The notes below the pieces were generated by a model, which saw only the letters and a program-made list of their open reading frames with translations, searched no databases and was not told where the DNA came from. This document shows positions 58,985 through 64,000 of a stretch of DNA of 64,000 bases, one piece after another (position 1 is the first letter of the stretch; the number at the start of each line of letters is the position of its first letter). Origin of the DNA: Pseudomonadota bacterium. GTDB lineage: Bacteria; Pseudomonadota; Gammaproteobacteria; Burkholderiales; Thiobacillaceae. The stretch spans positions 1 through 64,000 of the forward strand of contig JAURYL010000073.1 of assembly GCA_030653935.1 (NCBI GenBank), written 5' to 3'. A program made the translations under genes and the position numbers.

Positions 58985-60280
58985 ATGACCGACGCCGACC
59001 TGCTCGCCCGCACCCTATCCGCCGTCTGGCACCCCTGCACCCAGATGAAGCATCTGGAGCAGGCGCCGCCGCTGGCCATCGCCCGGGGTGAGGGGCCGTG
59101 GCTGATCGACCCTGACGGCCGGCGTTATCTGGATGCCATTTCCTCCTGGTGGGTCAACCTGTTCGGTCATGCCAACCCGCGCATCAACGCCGCGCTGATC
59201 GACCAGTTGTCGCGCATCGAGCACGTCATGCTCGCCGGCTGCACCCATGCGCCAGTGGTGGAGCTGTCGGAACGCCTGGGGCAACTGACCGGGCTCGGTC
59301 ATGCCTTCTATGGTTCGGATGGCGCCAGCGCCACCGAGATCGCCCTGAAGATGAGTTTTCACTTCTGGCGCAACAGCGGGCGGCCGGAGAAGACCGGCTT
59401 CATTTCCCTGAAAAACGGCTATCACGGTGAAACTCTGGGCGCGCTGTCGGTCACCGACGTGGCCTTGTTCAAGGACATCTACGCGCCGCTGCTGCGTCAC
59501 AGCCACCAGGCGATGAGCCCGGATGCGCGCCTGGCCGCGCCGGGGGAGTCGGCGTTCGACTATGCGCTGCGCGCCGCCGCCGACCTGGAAGCACATCTGG
59601 CCGAACACGCCGACAGCACGGCGGCGATCATCCTGGAGCCGCTGGTGCAGGGCGCGACCGGCATGGCCATGTATGCGCCGGTCTATTTGCAACGGGTGCG
59701 CGAGCTTTGCGACCAATATCAGGTGCATCTGATCGCCGATGAAATCGCGGTCGGCTTCGGTCGCACCGGGACCCTGTTCGCCTGCGAGCAGGCCGGTATC
59801 CGTGGCGATTTCCTCTGCCTCTCCAAGGGCATCACCGGCGGTTACCTGCCGCTGTCCTGCGTGCTCACCACGGATAGCATTTATGCCGCCTTCCACGGCG
59901 ACGCCACGGCGCGCGGTTTCCTGCATTCGCATTCCTATACCGGCAACCCGCTTGCTTGCCGCGCCGCGCTGGCGGTGCTGGACATCTTCGAGCAGGACGA
60001 CGTGATCGTGGCGAACCGCGCCAAGGCAGCGCGTTTCACTGAGCTACTGGCTGAAGTCGTCGCGCATCCGCGCGTTCGGAACTTCCGCCATACGGGCATG
60101 ATCTGGGCTTTTGATGTGGTCGATGCCGCTCCCGACTTTTCCGACGATTTCCACCGCCGCGCCCTGGCGCGGGGCGTATTCATCCGCCCCATCGGCCACA
60201 GCGTTTATTTCATGCCGCCCTACGTCATCGAGGAAGCCGAGATGCGCTTGCTGGCGGAAACCACCCTGGCCTGCCTCTAA
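58985..60280 (+). CDS. bioA: Adenosylmethionine-8-amino-7-oxononanoate aminotransferase
   Basis: A 431-aa class III aminotransferase. It starts MTDADLLARTLSAVWHPCTQ, with LDAISSWWVNLFGHANPRIN, YGSDGASATEIALKMSFHF, PLP-binding LSKGITGGYLPLSCVLTTDS and ADEIAVGFGRTGTLFACEQA. The WHPCTQM motif is specific to BioA, and the enzyme makes 7,8-diaminopelargonate in biotin synthesis. It is not next to other bio genes here. The upstream 30 open codons are repeat-derived, so this ATG is preferred. Confidence 0.9.
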   Translation: MTDADLLARTLSAVWHPCTQMKHLEQAPPLAIARGEGPWLIDPDGRRYLDAISSWWVNLFGHANPRINAALIDQLSRIEHVMLAGCTHAPVVELSERLGQLTGLGHAFYGSDGASATEIALKMSFHFWRNSGRPEKTGFISLKNGYHGETLGALSVTDVALFKDIYAPLLRHSHQAMSPDARLAAPGESAFDYALRAAADLEAHLAEHADSTAAIILEPLVQGATGMAMYAPVYLQRVRELCDQYQVHLIADEIAVGFGRTGTLFACEQAGIRGDFLCLSKGITGGYLPLSCVLTTDSIYAAFHGDATARGFLHSHSYTGNPLACRAALAVLDIFEQDDVIVANRAKAARFTELLAEVVAHPRVRNFRHTGMIWAFDVVDAAPDFSDDFHRRALARGVFIRPIGHSVYFMPPYVIEEAEMRLLAETTLACL

Positions 60281-60296
60281 CCTGGAGAATCATTTC

Positions 60297-60749
60297 ATGC
60301 GCTTTCGCATCCTGTCCGTCCTGCTTGCCCTGATCGCCACCCCGCTGTTCGCCGCCGACCACGCCCACCACGGCAAACCACTGGAGCAGCGCCAGGCGAT
60401 TCGCCTCAACGCCGAGGAGAAGGCGCACATTCACACGGAAATGCGCCTGTTCCTGGCGGTAAGCCAGAAGATAGTCGCCGCCGTTGCCGGCAACGACATG
60501 AAACGGGTGGCCGAGGCCGCGCGTGAGGGCGGCATGGCCGCCGCGCATGACGTGCCCGCCAATCTGCGCAAGAAACTGCCGCTGGAATTCAAAAAACTGG
60601 GCCATGCCACGCATATGGGCTTCGACGATCTGGCGCGCGACGCGGACAGCCTGGGCGATGCCAATCACGCGCTCAAGCAACTCGGTCAGGTGATGGGCAA
60701 CTGTGTTTCATGCCACGCCCTGTACCGAATTGAAACGAGTAAGCGCTGA
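60297..60749 (+). CDS. Cytochrome c-prime-like / class II monohaem cytochrome, 150 aa
   Basis: Exported (MRFRILSVLLALIATPLFAA). The mature helical part has His-rich DHAHHGKPLEQRQAIRLNAE at the N-terminus and a single C-terminal haem site GNCVSCHALYRI (CxxCH at residues ~138-142), the usual arrangement of class II cytochromes. The exact role is unknown. It lies 16 bp from bioA and its stop overlaps the next gene by 1 base. Confidence 0.82.
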   Translation: MRFRILSVLLALIATPLFAADHAHHGKPLEQRQAIRLNAEEKAHIHTEMRLFLAVSQKIVAAVAGNDMKRVAEAAREGGMAAAHDVPANLRKKLPLEFKKLGHATHMGFDDLARDADSLGDANHALKQLGQVMGNCVSCHALYRIETSKR

Positions 60750-61105
60750 TGGATATCTTCAACGTCTTCCACCTGGAGGCGTCGCGCCGCTTGCCGCGCC
60801 TGCCGGCCGAGCACCCCTGCTCGCGTCTGCACGGCCATTCCTTCCGCGTCGAGGTGCATGTGTCCGGGCCGCTCGACCCGGAACTCGGCTGGGTCTGTGA
60901 TTTCGCGGATGTGCAGGCCGCCTGGAGGCCGATCCACACGGCGCTGGATCACCGCTATCTGAACGAGATCGCCGGCCTGGATAATCCCACCAGCGAACAC
61001 CTGGCCATCTGGATATGGGATCGCCTCAAGCCCGCTCTGCCCGGCCTGAGCAAGGTGGTGGTGATGGAGACGCATGCTTCCGGGTGCAGTTACAGCGGCG
61101 TGTGA
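60749..61105 (+). CDS. queD: 6-pyruvoyl-tetrahydropterin synthase / 6-carboxytetrahydropterin synthase family
   Basis: 118 aa. It starts MDIFNVFHLEASRRLPRLPA. The zinc-binding His set is in HLEASRR, SRLHGHSFRVEVHV, and the catalytic tail is VVVMETHASGCSYSGV. Members make 6-carboxytetrahydropterin for queuosine or biopterin synthesis. The short length fits QueD. No other queuosine gene is adjacent, so the pathway assignment rests on family only. Confidence 0.85.
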   Translation: MDIFNVFHLEASRRLPRLPAEHPCSRLHGHSFRVEVHVSGPLDPELGWVCDFADVQAAWRPIHTALDHRYLNEIAGLDNPTSEHLAIWIWDRLKPALPGLSKVVVMETHASGCSYSGV

Positions 61106-61110
61106 CCGCC

Positions 61111-61165
61111 GTAGGGTGCGCCGCGCGCACCGATCCACGCTATTGGTGCGCACGGCGCACCCTAC
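61111..61165. repeat. Palindromic repeat GTAGGGTGCGCCGCGCGCACC / GGTGCGC...CACCCTAC
   Basis: Arms of about 20 bp around a ~15-bp centre, between queD and the convergent diguanylate cyclase gene. A partial relative is at about 40293. Confidence 0.8.
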
Positions 61166-61169
61166 GAGA

Positions 61170-62084
61170 TCAGTCCTTCTCCCACTCGTCTCGCCAGACG
61201 CAGACCTGATTGCCGCCTTCGGCCTTGGCGATGAGCTGGGCGCGTTCCACCCGTTCCAGGGTTTCGTCGATGAAGAACACGGGCTCCAGGGCGACGACGC
61301 CGAACGAGGCGGTGAGCCGCAACGGTTGCCCTTCGATGGTGAAGGTGTGGGCGGCCAGGCTGACGCGCAGGCGGTCGATGAGGACGCCGGCCTGGATGAT
61401 GTCGGTGCTGGGCAGGCAGAGCAGGAATTCCTCACCGCCGATGCGGAAGATGGTGTCGTAGCGGCGCAGGTGGTCGGAGAAGAAACTGGCGACGGCTTTC
61501 AGCATGGCGTCGCCCAGGCGTTGTCCGTGTTGTTCGTTGAAGCGACCGAATTCGTCCAGATCGGCGTAGCAGACGGCGCAGGGTTGGTGGGTGCGCTGCA
61601 CCCGTTCGACCTCTTCCGCCAGGCGCAGATTCACGGCCTGCCGGTTCCAGACCCCGGTGAGGTTGTCGACCGCGCCGAGGCGGGCCATGAGGTCGAGTTC
61701 CAGGCGCCGCAGCAGTTGCCGAAACTGGCCGGCGATGGCGGTGAAGGCGTCGTAATCGTCACCCGGCACGGATTCACCGGCGGCCTGGCAGACGAGCAGG
61801 TGGCGGGCGATGTCGTGCATGGCGCGATGCGCGGATTCGATGGCGGCGAGACTGGGTGCTTCCGCCAGGTCGGCCTTGGTGTTGTTGTGTATCTGTGAGT
61901 AGAACCAGGCGCCGAAGCGGCAGCGGCTGTGGGCATCCTCGGCCAGATCGTCGGCGCTGGCCGTTTCCCGGCAGATCAGTTGCCGATTGAAGCGCGCCAG
62001 CCAGGTCGCGTGGCTGGCGATGGCGCCGTCGAGGTCGTGCAGGCGCGCCAGGGTGGCGGTGTTGTCTTGCTGGAGTGGGTTCAT
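61170..62084 (-). CDS. Diguanylate cyclase with N-terminal CZB zinc-sensor domain (DgcZ-like), 304 aa
   Basis: Residues ~15-100 form a chemoreceptor zinc-binding domain with the metal ligands H25 (SHATW), C55 (SRCRFGAWF), H86 and H90 (SAHRAMHDI). The GGDEF domain follows with FRIGGEEFLLCLPS (active site) and an intact I-site RRYD five residues upstream, so product inhibition is likely. In E. coli DgcZ, zinc inhibits c-di-GMP synthesis. It is divergent from queD and separated by a repeat from the EAL protein upstream on the same strand. Confidence 0.9.
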   Translation of the reverse strand: MNPLQQDNTATLARLHDLDGAIASHATWLARFNRQLICRETASADDLAEDAHSRCRFGAWFYSQIHNNTKADLAEAPSLAAIESAHRAMHDIARHLLVCQAAGESVPGDDYDAFTAIAGQFRQLLRRLELDLMARLGAVDNLTGVWNRQAVNLRLAEEVERVQRTHQPCAVCYADLDEFGRFNEQHGQRLGDAMLKAVASFFSDHLRRYDTIFRIGGEEFLLCLPSTDIIQAGVLIDRLRVSLAAHTFTIEGQPLRLTASFGVVALEPVFFIDETLERVERAQLIAKAEGGNQVCVWRDEWEKD

Positions 62085-62102
62085 GGCATTGCTCTCGTAT
62101 TA

Positions 62103-62175
62103 GTAGGTTGGGCAAAGCGCAGCGTGCCCAACATTGCAGCGGTTTGTTGGGCACGCTGCGCTTTGCCCAACCTAC
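62103..62175. repeat. REP-like palindrome, GTAGGTTGGGCAAAGCG family, copy D with compensatory change
   Basis: The arms read GTAGGTTGGGCAAAGCGCAG and the matching complement. The base that differs from copies A-C is changed on both arms, so pairing is kept. Confidence 0.9.
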
Positions 62176-62184
62176 GCAGGGTGT

Positions 62185-64000
62185 TCACGCTTCCACTCCC
62201 TGCCGCAGTGCCGGGTGATCGGCCTGGGGACGGTCGAGATGGTAGCCCTGGGCCAGGTCGACCCCCAACTCGGCGAGCAGGATCAGGGTCGCTTCATCTT
62301 CCACGAACTCCGCCACCGTGCGTTTGCCGAGGCCGCGCGCGACTTCCACCATGCCGCGCACGAATACCTGATTTTCATGATCGTGCGGCAGGTCGCGGAT
62401 GAACATGCCGTCGAGTTTGATCGTATCGACGAGGATGTGCTTGAGGTAGGCGAAGGAGGCGAAGCCGGCGCCGAAATCGTCCAGGCAGACGCCGCAGCCG
62501 GTTGCCCGCAGGGCGCCGATGAAGCGTTGGGCGTCGGTGAGATCGGATACGGCGGCGGTTTCCGTGACTTCGATCAAGAGGCGCGCCGGCTCGATGTTCC
62601 GGCTGTGCAGCAGGTCGGCGATATAGCCGGGCAGGCCGGGGTCGTCGAAGGAGCGGCCGGAGATGTTGACGGCGATGGCCGGCCCATCCGAATGCTCGGC
62701 GAGCAGGGACGCCACCTGCGCCAGCACCCAGCGGTCGATTTCCAGGATCTTGTTGCTCTTTTCCGCCACCGGGATGAACTGGCCGGGCGCGACCAGTTCG
62801 CCCGTGTTTGCGTCGCGCAGGCGAATCAGGGCTTCCAGGTGGGACAGCGTGCGGTCGCGGACGTGGTAGACGCCCTGGAAATGCAGCTCGAACAGGTTGT
62901 TGCTGAGCGCGGTCGCCAGTCGTTCGTTCCAGGACAGGCGGTTGACCATTTCCGGCGCGGTGTCGAGATCGGCGCGATACAGGCGCCAGGTGTTCTTGCC
63001 GGCCTGCTTGGCCTGGTACATGGCGGCGTCGGCGCAGGCCACCATCTGGTCCTGGTCGGCGGCATGCAGCGGGTAGAGCGCGATGCCGAGACTGGAAGAA
63101 ATGTGCAGCGTGCGCCCGTCGAAGCGGAAGGGGATCGCGGCGATGGCGCGCACGATGCGTTCGGCCAGGGCCAGCGCCTGCGCTTCATCGGCGTAATGCA
63201 GGAGTACGGCGAATTCGTCGCCGCCGAGGCGAAACAGGATTTCGTTCTTGCGGGTGAGGCCGGAGACTTCACCCGCCACGCGGATCAGCAGGGCGTCGCC
63301 GGTGGTATGGCCGAAGTGGTCGTTGATCGCCTTGAATTCGTCGAGGTCGAAATAGAGCAGGGCGACGTAACTGCCCTCGCGCGTGGTTTCGGCCAGGGCG
63401 CGCTCCAGTTCGATCTGGAAGCGGTGCCGGTTGAACAGGCCGGTGAGCGAGTCGCGCTCGGCCAGATAGAGTAGTTGTTCGGCGGTCTGGCGTTCGTGCG
63501 TCACGTCCTCGTAGATCCAGAGATGGCCGATGAAATGGCTGCCGTGCTCATACACCGGGTAACTCAACTGGGTGGCGATGCGGCCGTCCTTCACCTCGAT
63601 GTCCAGCATCTCACCTGGTTCGCGTCCGGCCAGGATGGTCTCGATGTGTTCGGCGAAGCGGCCGGGTTGCAGCAGTTGGCAGGCGCCGTGGGCGAATACC
63701 TCGCGCGGCGGCCAGCCCACCAGGACCTCCGTTTCCGGAATCAGCCAGAGGCGGTTGAAGGCCGGGTTGTGATAGACCACGCGGCCATCGGCGCCGACGA
63801 ACAGGATGCCCAGGTTCATCGCGGAGAGCAGGGCCTGGAGCCGGGCGTGTTCAGCTTCGGATTCGGCCAGATAGGTTTGCGTGTGTGCTTCCGATTCCCG
63901 CAGGGCGGTGATGCGGCTATGCAGTTGCCGCGCCATTTCCTGAAACGCGCTGGCGAGGAGGCCCACTTCATCACGCGCGGGGGTGGGCAGCGCGACCTCG
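62185..64000 (-). CDS. PAS-GGDEF-EAL c-di-GMP signalling protein, 3' part (runs off the right edge)
   Basis: From the N-terminal side: the visible part starts inside a likely HAMP-adjacent helix (LLASAFQEMARQLHSRITAL). A PAS domain follows (AMNLGILFVGADGRVVYHNP), then GGDEF (LFRLGGDEFAVLLHY) and EAL (LSHLEALIRLRDANT). The EAL domain has the catalytic set incl. DDFGAGFASFAYLK and KRTVAEFVEDE. The GGDEF I-site is degenerate (RKNE). The EAL domain probably gives phosphodiesterase activity. The N-terminus, likely with a membrane sensor, is beyond the window edge. Confidence 0.9.
   Translation of the reverse strand, partial: EVALPTPARDEVGLLASAFQEMARQLHSRITALRESEAHTQTYLAESEAEHARLQALLSAMNLGILFVGADGRVVYHNPAFNRLWLIPETEVLVGWPPREVFAHGACQLLQPGRFAEHIETILAGREPGEMLDIEVKDGRIATQLSYPVYEHGSHFIGHLWIYEDVTHERQTAEQLLYLAERDSLTGLFNRHRFQIELERALAETTREGSYVALLYFDLDEFKAINDHFGHTTGDALLIRVAGEVSGLTRKNEILFRLGGDEFAVLLHYADEAQALALAERIVRAIAAIPFRFDGRTLHISSSLGIALYPLHAADQDQMVACADAAMYQAKQAGKNTWRLYRADLDTAPEMVNRLSWNERLATALSNNLFELHFQGVYHVRDRTLSHLEALIRLRDANTGELVAPGQFIPVAEKSNKILEIDRWVLAQVASLLAEHSDGPAIAVNISGRSFDDPGLPGYIADLLHSRNIEPARLLIEVTETAAVSDLTDAQRFIGALRATGCGVCLDDFGAGFASFAYLKHILVDTIKLDGMFIRDLPHDHENQVFVRGMVEVARGLGKRTVAEFVEDEATLILLAELGVDLAQGYHLDRPQADHPALRQGVEA

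Overview
This is a 64 kb stretch of a GC-rich chromosome from a respiratory Pseudomonadota. The gene set suggests a sulfur-oxidising or denitrifying beta- or gammaproteobacterium (Chromatiales-like or Rhodocyclaceae/Nitrosomonadales-like). The sequence alone does not settle which. Supporting observations are a RegB/RegA redox two-component system, flavocytochrome c sulfide dehydrogenase, an octaheme nitrite-reductase-like cytochrome, a complete System I (Ccm) cytochrome c maturation operon, many periplasmic c-type cytochromes and the hemC-D-X-Y block. No tRNA, rRNA or CRISPR array was found.

Layout. 1-5.1 kb: the 5' part of an AAA-type ATPase and a very large SNF2-family helicase. 5.2-8.5 kb: a minus-strand operon regB-regA-TVP38 protein-DUF1223 protein, the last three genes coupled by ATGA overlaps. 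8.5-9.6 kb: a candidate small RNA, a TPMT-like methyltransferase and a decayed vapBC-type module. 9.7-17.3 kb: a coupled cluster with three HpcH/CitE-type lyases, a two-domain MaoC hydratase and an acyl-CoA ligase, divergent from a class I fumarase/mesaconase-type hydratase. It probably handles mesaconate, methylmalyl-CoA or citramalyl-CoA. 17.3-21.9 kb: two c4-type dihaem cytochromes, NfeD-stomatin and PBP7. 21.9-25.9 kb: fccA-fccB-octaheme cytochrome behind a perfect FNR/ANR box. 26.1-33.5 kb: ccmABCDEFGHI, interrupted by a REP-like palindrome (A/B), a small ORF (C/D) and a broken hicBA pair (E/F). 33.6-40 kb: MscS channel, PfkB kinase, lipoprotein, thioredoxin-like protein and hemCDX plus a short hemY. 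40-45.4 kb: an AddB-like nuclease and a GspA/GspB-like pair split by a MITE. 45.5-47.4 kb: a candidate sRNA and msrPQ. 47.4-52.6 kb: a nodI/nodJ-type ABC exporter whose two genes are separated by a lower-GC four-gene restriction-modification-like island (Vsr, 5mC methyltransferase, PD-(D/E)XK-like protein, ParB-like protein). 52.6-64 kb: hydrolase, ferredoxin, MazG-like and CopD-like genes, glmUS, a ParA-like ATPase flanked by repeats, bioA, a cytochrome c'-like protein, queD, and two c-di-GMP enzymes, the last cut by the window edge.

How the parts fit. The redox theme is coherent. RegBA and an FNR-type site suggest oxygen or redox control, FccAB and the octaheme protein supply periplasmic electron chemistry, Ccm attaches their haem, and Hem makes it. 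The RegB homolog has Met where the redox-active Cys of RegB is expected. The window is unusually rich in short palindromic (REP/MITE-like) repeats. Several have entered operons, and three contribute codons, a stop codon or a Shine-Dalgarno sequence to neighbouring genes. The strongest candidates for undescribed biology are the island between nodI and nodJ, the mesaconate-type carbon cluster, and the two small-RNA candidates.
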